A DNA stretch of 64,000 nucleotides from Bacteroidota bacterium (GCA_016713525.1 JADJOZ010000008.1:1-64000), one strand, 5' to 3'; counted from the stretch's first letter, positions 35,865-45,352 are shown. Numbers and translations are program-made. Notes: generated from the sequence alone by a model not told the origin.

Positions 35865-37370
35865 ATGAAAATCATGAAAAATCACAAACTATTTTTACTC
35901 TTGTTGACCTTCTTTTATTTAAACATACAACCGACTTTTTCACAGAAGTATGACAATACATGGCTCATGGGATATTATTATAGCTCTTTTACAAATGTAA
36001 CCGGACTTGACTTTTATTTTGGCAATCCGGTTAGTGTTGCTTTGCGCCTCCATTTAATTTTATTTCAACTGGAGGCGCATGCATGTCAGATGCAAATGGC
36101 GATCTGCTTTTTTATACTAATGGGTGTCAAGTAGCAAATTTTAATAACCAACTTTTGCCCAATTCAAATTTATTTAATAATTATGCTCCGCAAAATTATT
36201 ATTCCGTTTGTGATCTGTGGCAAAGCGTAATTTCATTGCCATATCCTGATCAGCCGGGAAAATTTATATTGATGCATTATAACTATTATACCGGCTCGGC
36301 ACCATACGGTGTGAGTAGACTATTTTATAGTGTTGTTGATATGAACGCAAACGGCGGAACCGGGGAGATGACCACAAAAAACATGCAGGTATTTCAAGAT
36401 AGTCTGATTGATTCTTTTTGCATGCCACCAAACATGCTAACGGTCGCGATTGGTGGGTAATTACTCATCAAAGATCTACCAATGCTTTCCATCTTACATT
36501 AGTTACCCCTCAGGTCCGACACAGCATTTTGTGCAAAACACCGGTCCTGCAGTTCCTCGATTTGATATTGGAGAAGGACAAGCAGAATTTTCTCCCGATG
36601 GTTCAATGTTTGGCTTTGTTCATAATAGATTTAATTCATTTTATCTTTTTGATTTTGACAGATGTTCGGGGACGATTTCGTTTCGCGACTCTGTCCATAT
36701 TACTCAAAGTAATCCGAATGAATGGCCACTCTGGGGAGGTACTTTTTCTCCCAATAGCCAATATTTTTATGCAAACACACAACAACGAATTCTTCAATAC
36801 GATGTGCTTGCGCCCTCACTGGCAGCCAGTGAAAAATTAGTTGGTGTGGATGATGGAGCGGGCAACCCGATATTCAGACCCAGGCCGGGTCCTAATGGTA
36901 AACTTTATTACATCGGCTGGGGAAGTGAAACCAATTTGAGTGTCATCAATAATCCCGATCTGGCAGATACCTTGTGTGACTTTCAACAGCACTCTGTTCA
37001 ATTAACATCCTATCATGGTACCAGTATTCCCGACTTTCCTAATTATCGTCTCGGACCATTTACTGGAAGTTCTTGCGATACATTGACCTCAATCAATGAA
37101 TTCCTGGATGATTCTTATTACGATATTACAATTTCTCCAAATCCTAATAATGGAATTTTCACCATATCATATGGTTTGCAGGCTGACCGATCAGGAAAAC
37201 TTCGTGTACTGGATATTAATGGGAAAGAGGTTTACTTGAGATCACTACCGATTTATTCCATATCTCAACAGCTGGAGCTTGACTTTTTGGCAAGTGGAAT
37301 ATATTACTTACAGATTGTTTCTGGCAAAAATTCTGAAAGTAAAAAATTCGTTGTGGTTCGCGAGGATTAA
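35865..37370 (+). CDS. Secreted propeller-like protein with T9SS sorting domain (three frameshifts)
   Basis: About 500 residues. Three breaks, each one missing base: TTT at 36041-36043 (APPFNFISTGGACMSDANG restored), TTTTT at 36415-36419 (HATKHANGRDWWVITHQ restored) and CCCC at 36506-36509 (LVTPSGPTQHFVQNTGP restored). Signal peptide ending PTFSQ. The pattern GDLLFYTNG, KHANGRDWWVITH, AEFSPDGSMFGF, GTFSPNSQYFYANT and PGPNGKLYYI is that of the secreted WD40-like Bacteroidota proteins. It ends in a type A sorting domain (ITISPNPNNGIFTISY ... SGIYYLQIVSG). Likely one intact gene with sequencing errors. Confidence 0.85.
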
Positions 37371-37469
37371 AAAAATTAGTTTTTTATTAAATAAAGAATC
37401 CCTGAAAAACAGGAATTGAGCAGAAAGTATTGGTTTAAATTATACTTTAGAATAAATATTAAGCAAACG

Positions 37470-37676
37470 ATGAGAACTTTAAAATCAACCCTCTTTTTAG
37501 TAATTTTAATACTATCAATCACAAACGTATTTGCCCAATACAATTTAGAATGGAATTTTACGAATTTGGGTGCATCTACTGGGAGTATTAATAATAACAT
37601 GCACTGCTATTCTAATGGGGATGTACTTGTATCTGGCAGAAATAATGGTGATCTTGATCTCCTCCTCGTCCAATAG
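37470..37676 (+). pseudogene. Truncated N-terminus of a secreted T9SS-type protein
   Basis: 69 codons from ATG 37470: signal peptide (MRTLKSTLFLVILILSITNV + FAQ), then YNLEWNFTNLGASTGSINNN and SGRNNGDLDLLLVQ, the beginning of the propeller-type repeats seen in the neighbouring cargo genes. It stops at 37676, and only 34 bp separate it from the convergent MFS gene, so the remainder is absent. A remnant of a third tandem cargo gene. Confidence 0.6.
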
Positions 37677-37710
37677 CTAAGGGACTGTGGCAACGATGCC
37701 TTCTTAATCC

Positions 37711-38919
37711 TTAATTATTAATCCTCCCCAGTGCTTTGTAAGCGAAGAAAAGACTCGCCATAGAAAACACTGCGCCCGCAAAAAATGCAGCCCCGGGAAA
37801 AATGATTCCTGCTTTGCCGGATGAGAACCAGGAAAATAAAAGTGTCATCAAAGGCGGTCCAATAATTGAAGTTAAACTTATCATACTTGCCAGTCCGCCC
37901 TGTAACTCCCCTTGTTCAGTATCCGGAACCTGATTCGACATTATTCCTTGTATGGCAGGACCGGTGATTCCGCCTAAACAATATGGTATTAAAAACACAA
38001 ACATCATCCAACCTTTAGTTGCAAAAGCAAAAAGCATTAAACCAATTATATAAAGCACCATTCCGGTGTAGACTGATTTTTCAGGTCCAAGTTTCGGATT
38101 TATAAAACGAATTAGTACGCCCTGCACTAATCCAACCATTAAACCTGCAAATCCCAATGAATATCCTACCATTGATTCGCTCCAGGCAAATCGTTCGATG
38201 GTAAAGAATGCCCAGGTGCTTTGAACGGCATGAGATGCGATGTAAACAAAAACCAAAGCCCCAACAAGACTCAAAACCAAAGGATACTTCTTCAAGTGTT
38301 TCAAAGTACCAACAGGATTGGCCCGCTTCCAATCAAATTTTCTTCTCTTTTCAACAGGCAATGATTCCGGTAAAATAAAAAATCCGTAAATCCAGTTCAG
38401 AAATGTAAGTGCTGCAGCAAAATAAAATGGAACTCTGGGACCATACTCGCCGAGTAAACCTCCTATTACGGGACCGACTATAAATCCAACACCAAATGCA
38501 GCGCCAACCATACCAAAATTCTGAGCTTTCTTTTCAGGAGTGCTGATATCTGCGATATATGCCATTGCAGTAGTAAAACTTGCGCCTGTAATTCCTGCAA
38601 TAATTCTTCCCACAAATAGCCATGCTATGGTTGGCGCAAGAGCCATCAGAACATAATCAAGACCAAATCCAAACAAGGCAACCAGAAGTACAGGCCTTCG
38701 ACCGAACTGATCACTTAAACTTCCCAGCAATGGAGAAAATAAAAATTGCATAACAGAAAAAGCAAACAGCATCCATCCACCATATTCAGCAGCATCACTG
38801 ATAGTTCCACCCGTTAACTGAGTGATGAGAGCAGGCATAACAGGAATAATAATTCCAAGGCCTGTAACATCTATCAACAAGGTTAAGAAAATAAATCCGA
38901 TTGCAGGAGTTCGTTTCAT
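37711..38919 (-). CDS. TetA-like MFS drug/tetracycline-type efflux transporter
   Basis: 402 residues from ATG 38919 (MKRTPAIGFIFLTLLIDVTG). Twelve membrane helices; TCR/Tet-family motifs DVTGLGIIIPVMPALI, GSLSDQFGRRPVLLV (loop 2-3), GRIIAGITGASFTTAMAYIA and VGPVIGGLLGEYGPR. It probably exports small molecules by proton antiport. Clinical resistance cannot be inferred, since chromosomal homologues are common. The upstream ATG 38952 is rejected because a promoter -7 element begins at 38950. Confidence 0.88.
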   Translation of the reverse strand: MKRTPAIGFIFLTLLIDVTGLGIIIPVMPALITQLTGGTISDAAEYGGWMLFAFSVMQFLFSPLLGSLSDQFGRRPVLLVALFGFGLDYVLMALAPTIAWLFVGRIIAGITGASFTTAMAYIADISTPEKKAQNFGMVGAAFGVGFIVGPVIGGLLGEYGPRVPFYFAAALTFLNWIYGFFILPESLPVEKRRKFDWKRANPVGTLKHLKKYPLVLSLVGALVFVYIASHAVQSTWAFFTIERFAWSESMVGYSLGFAGLMVGLVQGVLIRFINPKLGPEKSVYTGMVLYIIGLMLFAFATKGWMMFVFLIPYCLGGITGPAIQGIMSNQVPDTEQGELQGGLASMISLTSIIGPPLMTLLFSWFSSGKAGIIFPGAAFFAGAVFSMASLFFAYKALGRINN

Positions 38920-38949
38920 TTGAAGCCAACAAAAATTGAGAAAGCGCGA

Positions 38950-38957
38950 CAAAGCTA
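38950..38957 (-). promoter_or_regulatory. -7 promoter element of the TetA-like gene
   Basis: TAGCTTTG on the minus strand, 30 bp before ATG 38919; overlaps a possible upstream start and so decides against it. Confidence 0.5.
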
Positions 38958-38972
38958 CTTCATTTCCCTCAC

Positions 38973-39019
38973 AAAAAAAAAGTGCCTGTGGTAACCAGCT
39001 CTCAAACCGTCCACAGGCA
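38973..39019 (-). terminator. Terminator of the metalloprotease gene
   Basis: On the minus strand TGCCTGTGG ... CCACAGGCA (9-bp perfect stem, 19-nt loop) is followed by a T-run (A-run 38973-38981 on plus), 25 bp after the stop codon. Confidence 0.85.
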
Positions 39020-39043
39020 TAGGGATATTGGCCAAAATAATTT

Positions 39044-41893
39044 TTATTCTTTAAGCATTTTCATGTATTCTGTTTTACCATTCGATTGTATGGCAACAAT
39101 ATACATTCCTGCTGAAAGATGATCTGTCCCGACATTAAAACTAGCTGCATCAGTAGAAACTGAATTTATAAACTGTTTTCCGGTCATATCAGAAACTGAT
39201 ATATACATTCTTTCGCTATTGGAAGGATCAATTCGTTCAATTACAATTTCATTTTCGAACGGATTAGGAAAAACATTGTATGAATATTCATCTTCATTAC
39301 CTGATCCAATTTCTCTGAGAAACAATCCAACGGTAACTGATTTACAACGTTGAACAGAAAGTCCGCAAGCATTGCCTGCTTTAACACATACACTTTTACT
39401 TCCATTTGAAGTAAACAAAACATTCACCGACGTAGTGCCTTGTCCGCTCGTGATAGTTGCTCCTCCTCCCGAAACTGTCCATGAATAGGAAGTGGCCGTT
39501 GCCACAGGAGCAATTGAATAATTTTTACCAGTTGGTGCAATCATACCCGATGCTTGTCCAGAGATTGTACCCGGTTGTGCAGGTGTTCCGGTAACTGTTA
39601 ATGAACGTGCACTTCCTTGACAAACTCCGTTTGCGCCTCTTACAGTAATATTTCCTGACGAAAATGTATTTGAGAAATGTATCAGTTGCGTAGTAGTGCT
39701 TGAAGGGTTTTGAATTGTGGCTCCTGTGGGAGCGGTCCATATATAAGTAGAAGCATTTGGTACTGCAGCAATACTGTAGGAATTATTAAAAGTTAAACAC
39801 AACCCGGAAGTCGGACCGGAAATAGTACCGGGTAAAGTTGGTACCGATCCCACCCAAAAGGCAGATGTAGTAAAGCTTTGACATCCATTAGCTGTCACTG
39901 ATGTGTGAATAGTTCCCGTTTTAAAAGTTGATGCAAATGTTACAGAAACAGTTTGCGTATTATTAGCTCCGTTGAATACTGTTCCGGAAGGAAACGACCA
40001 ACCATAGGAATTTCCTCCGGCAACAGCCGCGGCAGTGTAGGTAGTTGCCACACCATTAGTAACGCAAGAAGGTCCGCTGGTAATTGCAGGAGGTAATGGA
40101 ATTGAGAAAACAGTGATTGTAATTGGATTTGAAGTAACAGTTCTCGCACAAGTTGCAGCATCAGTCACAACACAGGTAACAACAGTTCCATTTGTTAGAC
40201 CGGAAATAACTTGTGTAGCACTGTTAGTACCAAACGCCACACCATTTTTACGCCATGAAAAAACCGGCGCTCCAACATTTCCAGCAACAGTAGCAGTACC
40301 GGTAATTGAAGTTCCGGAACAAATTGAAGTTGAAGAAACAGCAATAGATGCAGTAAGTGTAGGTTGAGAAAACGGAACAATAGCTGCAGGACCACATACA
40401 GGTGTCACAGTTGAAATTCCCATCATAAAATTTCCGCCATTAACATCTTCCGTATCAAGAATTCTTTTCGTTGTACCAGTGGACACTGAAGGGAACATTA
40501 CGGAAACTTCCAAAGAATGATCAAGTACGTGTAAGTGACCTAATTCATGCAGGGCAGTAGATTCAAAATCTATTTGTCCTGCAGGTGCATTACCTGTGCC
40601 GAAATTCCAGGCAAAACCTGCTGCATTAGCACTGAAACGCATATCTATATCGTGTACAAAAAAACGTGAGGTGCCTCCTGAAGTACATAAAGTAGCGAAC
40701 AGATCCCCTCTTGCTGCCGAGTTTGGTCCAAGGGGATCATTGTCATCAAAAGTTATCACATTGATACTATCATTTAAATTTTTATTTATGGAAGTATTTG
40801 TTCCAATAATCCAATTGACTCCGGTTGTACACTTCCAGTTATTCATGGCTCTTGTGAATGATGCCACCGCAGCTGTATTGGTTGCCAGATTTGAATTTAT
40901 GTTAAATGTATAACCTCCGGATCCATTTTGATTTTGCATTTCCATCATGAAGGTGGGTGAATTAAGAGTTAGCGGATTGGTATTAAATACGGAATATTCA
41001 ATAATAAGTGAATTTGCACTGGTTCCTGTTTCCTGACCATTATTAGTTACTTTTATTTGTCCGGTGCCGGCTGTACCTGTTAACTGACTTGCACCATTAA
41101 CTGTTTGACTTGGTACCAACAATTGAATCTGAGTATCACTCCAAGAGATATAATCGGAGTTCAATGGACGCACAAAAGAAGCTGCGCCGGAAACACCTCT
41201 GCGAAATTCTACAAATCCATTACCACGGGTTGCACCAAAATTTACTCCATTAATTGTTAACACCGATTTGGTTCCTGCAGAAGTGATGGCCGGCGTGAAT
41301 GAAGTGATAACAGGGGCTACCATCACTTTACTTCCATTCACCACATCAATTGCTTTACGAAAGTTTTCTGCATATACTATTTTACGTTGTGTACCTGTTA
41401 AATTTGCAATTACCGGGTAGAGTACTCCATCGACCGAATCATATGTTTCAAAAACACCAAATGCTTTTGAAGATTCCTGGTCATATCCGATAAATCCCTG
41501 CATATCACTGTATACTTTGTATCCTGAAATACCGGATTCATTTTTAAAAGGAATCAGGCAAAACAAACCTACCTGATCTTGCAGCAATTGCAATGTTCCT
41601 GTAGCGTAGTGAATTGATTCTCCAACCTGTCCGCCTTCAGTTATCACCTGTATTTGTGCAGATTTAACTTGTCCTTTTAAAACACCATAAATTACTACCT
41701 GATGAGTAGTGTAAATTTTGGTACGGGATTCATTCCAGTTGGACTGACTGGAGATTACTTTCCCATCAACAACCAATTCACTGTTGTCGACTATGTTCTT
41801 CAAAGGAAGTGGTGTTAACATACATATGTCGGCAAAAACGTTATGGTATGTTAGCAACAGAAATATTAGTGCATAGAGTTTAGATGATTTCAT
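39044..41893 (-). CDS. Secreted matrixin-like metalloprotease with PKD-like repeats and T9SS sorting domain
   Basis: 949 residues. Signal peptide 1-21 (ending VFA). An IPT/TIG domain lies at about 195-300 (ITSFTPAITSAGTKSVLTIN, GFVEFRRG). The peptidase domain (about 330-490) has the zinc motif ESTALHELGHLHVLDHS at about residue 445, with three His ligands but Val where most matrixins have Gly, and a probable Met-turn VSVMFPS. Four Ig/PKD-like repeats follow (YIWTAPTGATI, SYSWTVSGGGATITSGQGTT), then a type A sorting domain (YNVFPNPFENEIVIER; GMYIVAIQSNGK). It should act outside the cell. Own terminator. Confidence 0.9.
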   Translation of the reverse strand: MKSSKLYALIFLLLTYHNVFADICMLTPLPLKNIVDNSELVVDGKVISSQSNWNESRTKIYTTHQVVIYGVLKGQVKSAQIQVITEGGQVGESIHYATGTLQLLQDQVGLFCLIPFKNESGISGYKVYSDMQGFIGYDQESSKAFGVFETYDSVDGVLYPVIANLTGTQRKIVYAENFRKAIDVVNGSKVMVAPVITSFTPAITSAGTKSVLTINGVNFGATRGNGFVEFRRGVSGAASFVRPLNSDYISWSDTQIQLLVPSQTVNGASQLTGTAGTGQIKVTNNGQETGTSANSLIIEYSVFNTNPLTLNSPTFMMEMQNQNGSGGYTFNINSNLATNTAAVASFTRAMNNWKCTTGVNWIIGTNTSINKNLNDSINVITFDDNDPLGPNSAARGDLFATLCTSGGTSRFFVHDIDMRFSANAAGFAWNFGTGNAPAGQIDFESTALHELGHLHVLDHSLEVSVMFPSVSTGTTKRILDTEDVNGGNFMMGISTVTPVCGPAAIVPFSQPTLTASIAVSSTSICSGTSITGTATVAGNVGAPVFSWRKNGVAFGTNSATQVISGLTNGTVVTCVVTDAATCARTVTSNPITITVFSIPLPPAITSGPSCVTNGVATTYTAAAVAGGNSYGWSFPSGTVFNGANNTQTVSVTFASTFKTGTIHTSVTANGCQSFTTSAFWVGSVPTLPGTISGPTSGLCLTFNNSYSIAAVPNASTYIWTAPTGATIQNPSSTTTQLIHFSNTFSSGNITVRGANGVCQGSARSLTVTGTPAQPGTISGQASGMIAPTGKNYSIAPVATATSYSWTVSGGGATITSGQGTTSVNVLFTSNGSKSVCVKAGNACGLSVQRCKSVTVGLFLREIGSGNEDEYSYNVFPNPFENEIVIERIDPSNSERMYISVSDMTGKQFINSVSTDAASFNVGTDHLSAGMYIVAIQSNGKTEYMKMLKE

Positions 41894-42103
41894 GATTTTA
41901 GAATTTTAGGTAAATGAACAGGTCAAAAGTAAATGCTGTGAACGGACACAACAATCCCTATTATTAGTGAAAAGTGTTGAATTAAAATAAACCAGATCAC
42001 TAAATCTAGTGATAAAAACCAGGATTATGGCAAATTTTTCTTCACATTTTATTTGAATTATGAAAATTCACCTTTAACTTTATAAAAAATTAAATTATTA
42101 ATT

Positions 42104-42493
42104 ATGGAACAGCAACTAAGCTTCATCACCATCGGAGTCCGTGATCTGGACGCAATGAAAAACTGGTACAACACTGTTTTTGGCTGGGAACCTATGAAGC
42201 AGGAAGGAGATATTGTATTTTATAAAATGAATGGGCTGATATTCGCATTATTCCCATTTGAAGAATTGGCAAAAGACATCGGCGTTTCATCAGAAGGAAA
42301 TGGGTTTAAAAAATTCACATTAGCAATTAATCTCTCCTCAGAAGCAGCAATTGACAGTCAATTTGAAGAATTCAGGAAAAAGGGAGTAACGATTGTTAAG
42401 TCACCGGAAAAAGTGTTTTGGGGAGGCTATTCCGGATATATTGCCGATCCGGAAAACAATTACTGGGAATTTGCATTTAACCCGTTCTTGTAA
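42104..42493 (+). CDS. VOC (glyoxalase/bleomycin-resistance) family protein
   Basis: 129 residues, one VOC domain of two beta-alpha-beta-beta-beta modules: LSFITIGVRDLDAMKNWYNT, VFGWEPMKQEGDIVFYKMNG, then FGGYSGYIADPE-like FWGGYSGYIADPENNYWEFA. The C-terminal ADPENNYWE is the usual metal-binding strand with Glu. Substrate unknown; such proteins range from glyoxalases to dioxygenases. Single gene. Confidence 0.85.
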   Translation: MEQQLSFITIGVRDLDAMKNWYNTVFGWEPMKQEGDIVFYKMNGLIFALFPFEELAKDIGVSSEGNGFKKFTLAINLSSEAAIDSQFEEFRKKGVTIVKSPEKVFWGGYSGYIADPENNYWEFAFNPFL

Positions 42494-42539
42494 ACCACTG
42501 AATGATCAGAAAATATCAGGATCGATTTAAAAATAAACT

Positions 42540-43211
42540 TTAGTTTTCAGGCAGGTAAATTCCTGCATTGAATGCAAAGAGTACTAATCCTGTTCGTGAT
42601 TTTACTTCCAGTTTATCGAATACACTTTCCCGGTAACCATCAACAGTTCTCTGACTGATATTCATTTTATCTGCAATTTCTTTGTAGGTAAGTTCACTGC
42701 AACAAAATTTGATGAATTCCAGTTCCCTGCCAGAAAGGCTTCTGATCAGATTCCGATAACCATTTCGGGTTGGATGACCATTGATCATATTTTCAGGAAG
42801 CAGCAAACTTTCTATCACTTGTTTATCATAATAGCATCCTTTCTCCAGTACTTCCTGCAAAACAGTACGAAAAACTGCCGGGGACGAATCTTTGAAAAGA
42901 TATGCATTTGCTCCTAACCGAACCATCTCCCTGATAACATGCAAATCATTGTTAACACTAAGAGCTATCAATCTGAGCTCGGGATATTTTTCTCTCAGAA
43001 AAGAAACTGTTTCATGGCCATCCATTACAGGCATATTCACATCTATCAATGCAATGTCAGGTAATCGGTTAATATTTGCAATTTCTTCTATCAATTCCTT
43101 ACCATTGGCAGCTTCCGCAACAACCTTAAAACCTTCAATACTTTCCAATAATAAGCGTATGCCTTTTCTCACTAATTGGTGATCATCTGCTAAAGCGATT
43201 CTAATAGCCAT
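42540..43211 (-). CDS. NarL/FixJ-type LuxR-family response regulator
   Basis: 223 residues. Receiver domain 1-120: ADDHQLVRKGIRLLLES, phospho-acceptor Asp in IALIDVNMPVMDG, LIALSVN and the conserved Lys in AYLFKDSSP. The LuxR-type helix-turn-helix at about 150-215 reads LSGRELEFIKFCCSELTYKE and ISQRTVDGYRESVFDKLEVK. A DNA-binding transcription regulator. No sensor kinase gene is adjacent, so its partner is elsewhere. A perfect GC-rich palindrome sits about 290 bp upstream. Confidence 0.92.
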   Translation of the reverse strand: MAIRIALADDHQLVRKGIRLLLESIEGFKVVAEAANGKELIEEIANINRLPDIALIDVNMPVMDGHETVSFLREKYPELRLIALSVNNDLHVIREMVRLGANAYLFKDSSPAVFRTVLQEVLEKGCYYDKQVIESLLLPENMINGHPTRNGYRNLIRSLSGRELEFIKFCCSELTYKEIADKMNISQRTVDGYRESVFDKLEVKSRTGLVLFAFNAGIYLPEN

Positions 43212-43501
43212 AATTTTATAATTCTATCCAGAACATGAAAGTGATTTAAATTTTCCGGGAGTTAATCATTGTATTGGGATGCTTCCTTTATCAGGCATTC
43301 GAACTGTTTAGCTTCGAAAGTAAATAAAATATCGATACTTCAATAAATAGTTTATATCGGTAAATGGTCGTTGGGTAAATTAGCTGTCATAATATGTTTG
43401 ATATATGTTAAGGTGAGATTACGAAATGATAGCATTCGGGTAATACCAGCTTGTAATTCGTACTAAAGTATATTAAAACCGCCAACTCTACACAGTAGAA
43501 T

Positions 43502-43524
43502 ACCCCCGTGAAAAATACGGGGGT
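43502..43524. promoter_or_regulatory. Perfect GC-rich palindrome upstream of the LuxR-type regulator
   Basis: ACCCCCGT-gaaaaat-ACGGGGGT: 8-bp perfect arms around an A/T spacer in AT-rich DNA. It is followed by an A-run, not a T-run, so not an ordinary terminator on the plus strand, and on minus no T-run follows. It may be a regulator binding site. Confidence 0.45.
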
Positions 43525-43638
43525 TAAAAAAAGTCTCTAATTTTTATTATACTATATATCAATTAGTTACGTAGTTGTTTGAGATTCCCTAAGCCCTATT
43601 ATGCTGAAATTTCTATTTCAAAAATATGTAATAGGGAC

Positions 43639-43674
43639 AAAAAAACCGGCTATCAGTTGCCTGATGCCGGTTTC
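43639..43674 (-). terminator. Terminator of the ArsR-SRPBCC-DoxX operon
   Basis: On the minus strand AAACCGGC-ATCAG ... CTGAT-A-GCCGGTTT followed by T's, 19 bp after the last gene's stop. Confidence 0.85.
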
Positions 43675-43692
43675 AACAAAGTGCTGTTCTTG

Positions 43693-44109
43693 CTATTTTT
43701 CTGTATAGCGTTTAAAATTATTCAGGATCATTTGCCATCCCGTTTGTTGCATTTCTACGGGATTTTCACTTTCAGCTTCAAACGATTCTTCGATAGTTGT
43801 AGTGTTTCCGTCGGAAGTAAATTTAATCTTAACTTTTCTGGAATCTCCTAAAGTATATTCAATAAACTTTTCAGGAATAACCTGATCATAAACACCTTCG
43901 AAGTCGAATCCAAAACTACCATCCTTTGCTTCCATTCGGGAATTAAATTTCCCACCAACTTTCAAATCATTTTGAGCACTTGGTGCATGCCAATCGTCAC
44001 TTGCAAAATTCCATCCGGTAATGTGATTCGGGTTAGTCCAATAGTCCCAAACTTTTTGAATGGGAGCATTAACTATTGCACTGACAGTAATTATTTTTTT
44101 ATCGTTCAT
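43693..44109 (-). CDS. SRPBCC (AHSA1-type) protein
   Basis: 138 residues from ATG 44109 (MNDKKIITVSAIVNAPIQKV). START-like lipid/ligand-binding fold: ITVSAIVNAPIQKVWDYWTN, ITGWNFASDDWHAPSAQND, KVGGKFNSRMEAKDGS and a C-terminal helix MQQTGWQMILNNFKRYTE, all typical of AHSA1/SRPBCC proteins in which W(H)xP...G....R..A.dG recurs. The ligand is unknown. Last gene of a four-gene operon led by an ArsR regulator. A longer start at 44175 would overlap the DoxX-like gene and adds no homology. Confidence 0.85.
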   Translation of the reverse strand: MNDKKIITVSAIVNAPIQKVWDYWTNPNHITGWNFASDDWHAPSAQNDLKVGGKFNSRMEAKDGSFGFDFEGVYDQVIPEKFIEYTLGDSRKVKIKFTSDGNTTTIEESFEAESENPVEMQQTGWQMILNNFKRYTEK

Positions 44110-44137
44110 CCTGGTAAGATATTTAATTAATTTTGAG

Positions 44138-44515
44138 TTAACGCAACATAGCCATGTAACGGTCTCTGTTTTCAAACAGTATCCATAAATTTAAACCCAT
44201 TAAAATAATTGCCATTGGTAATCCTTCGGGTGCATTAAAAATATGAACGAGTAAAATTCCTGTCATAACCGGAAATAATACCACTGCTCCCAAAGCTCTG
44301 GTTTTGGGAATTGCAAACAAAATTCCGCCTGTTAATTCCACAATGGCAACAAGTGGCATCAGCCAGCCAATAGTTTCAAATGCATCGTTTAATTTTTGCA
44401 AATTTTCAGGCAAATCATCTGGTGTAGGAATATATTTAAATATTTTATTCAACCCACCATTGATGAATAATAGTCCCATCAATATGCACAATACATTAAC
44501 AATTTTGTTTTTCAT
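44138..44515 (-). CDS. DoxX-like membrane protein
   Basis: 125 residues, four membrane helices: VLCILMGLLFINGGLNKIF, MPLVAIVELTGGILFAIPK, ALGAVVLFPVMTGILLVHIF and PMAIILMGLNLWILFENRDR. This length and helix layout with GG.nKf in helix 1 and E...G.l in helix 2 fit the DoxX/DoxD-like family, small membrane proteins found with redox and stress functions. Third gene of the ArsR operon, 6 bp after the first SRPBCC gene and 28 bp before the second. Confidence 0.8.
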   Translation of the reverse strand: MKNKIVNVLCILMGLLFINGGLNKIFKYIPTPDDLPENLQKLNDAFETIGWLMPLVAIVELTGGILFAIPKTRALGAVVLFPVMTGILLVHIFNAPEGLPMAIILMGLNLWILFENRDRYMAMLR

Positions 44516-44521
44516 AGACAG

Positions 44522-45022
44522 TTATTTTTGTAAAGATAATAATTTTGTCAGATTATCAAGAGCCATAATAAATCCTTCTTTAAATCCTAATTCAATATTC
44601 TTCTCCAGATCTGCTATATTTGCATGACGAATTTCAATTGATACTGTTGTGATCTCATTGCTTTCACTAAAACTAACATTCCAGTTAGATCTTGGCCATT
44701 CCATATTGATATTTCCTTCTGAATCACAAAATGCATCTTCCAATTTAAAATTAGTTTTAGGTGAAATGGATATATAATCAGCGAGCGCCCAATGTTCTTC
44801 CCCTTCCGGACCTATCATCGAATACAACCATCTACCTCCCTCGCGAAATTCCATGAATTTGGTTTTTGCCAACCATGGTAATGGTGCCCACCATTGATCC
44901 AGAATTTCCTGCTTTGTGAATGCATCCCAAACCAAATTCTGAGGTGCCTGAAATTGTTTTTTAACATGTACTGTACTGGTTTCTCTGTCTACAGAAAAAT
45001 CCATTAATAAAGTGTTCATCAT
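44522..45022 (-). CDS. SRPBCC (AHSA1-type) protein, ArsR operon
   Basis: 166 residues. The AHSA1-type fold is shown by VHVKKQFQAPQNLVWDAFTK, EILDQWWAPLPWLAKTKFME, FREGGRWLYSMIGPEGEEHW and a C-terminal helix ELGFKEGFIMALDNLTKLLS. ArsR-SRPBCC pairs are a frequent arrangement in Bacteroidota and Actinobacteria, where the small protein is thought to be a ligand-binding partner. The start overlaps the ArsR stop by 4 bp (ATGA). Confidence 0.88.
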   Translation of the reverse strand: MMNTLLMDFSVDRETSTVHVKKQFQAPQNLVWDAFTKQEILDQWWAPLPWLAKTKFMEFREGGRWLYSMIGPEGEEHWALADYISISPKTNFKLEDAFCDSEGNINMEWPRSNWNVSFSESNEITTVSIEIRHANIADLEKNIELGFKEGFIMALDNLTKLLSLQK

Positions 45023-45345
45023 TTTTTTTTCGTTTTTAATTTTTCTAAAACATTTTCCAATTGATCAAATCTTTTTTCCCACAAGCATCTGTATTTCTCT
45101 AACCACTCATCCACTTCTTTCATTTTATTTAAATCTAACTGATATAATATTTCTCTGCCTGCATTTCGTTGTTTAATCACTTCACATTCTACCAACACTT
45201 TAATATGTTTTGAAATTGCCTGCCTGCTGGTGTTAAAATGCGCCGCCAGGTCTCCAGGTGTCATTGCTGTTATTGCTATTAAACCGATGATCGCTCTCCG
45301 GGTCGGATCTGCTATTGCCTGAAATATATCTCGTCTGGTTTCCAT
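45019..45345 (-). CDS. ArsR-family transcriptional regulator
   Basis: 108 residues from ATG 45345 (METRRDIFQAIADPTRRAII). Winged-helix domain: DPTRRAIIGLIAITAMTPGD, LAAHFNTSRQAISKHIKVLV and REILYQLDLNKMKEVDEWL. No metal-binding CxC is seen, so it is of the SRPBCC-linked ArsR kind rather than a metal sensor. The longer start at 45399 is rejected because it would translate through a large palindrome (45353-45400) that is surely its operator. It heads the operon 45345-43693. Confidence 0.9.
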   Translation of the reverse strand: METRRDIFQAIADPTRRAIIGLIAITAMTPGDLAAHFNTSRQAISKHIKVLVECEVIKQRNAGREILYQLDLNKMKEVDEWLEKYRCLWEKRFDQLENVLEKLKTKKK

Positions 45346-45352
45346 AGGTATT

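Larger units (their letters stand above)
43212..43692. other. 480-bp intergenic region with hairpins, no gene
   Basis: Holds the upstream region of the LuxR-type regulator, the palindrome at 43502-43524 and the terminator at 43639-43674. An open frame on plus (43579-43851) runs into the opposite-strand gene and has no protein-like features. Confidence 0.6.

Noticed and set aside
37711..38919. Acquired tetracycline-resistance gene
   Set aside because: TetA-like motifs are present but codon use and context are chromosomal, with no mobile element nearby.
39940..40395. Leucine-rich ORFs antisense or out of frame within the metalloprotease gene
   Set aside because: Shadow frames of the PKD-like repeats; no start or domain evidence.
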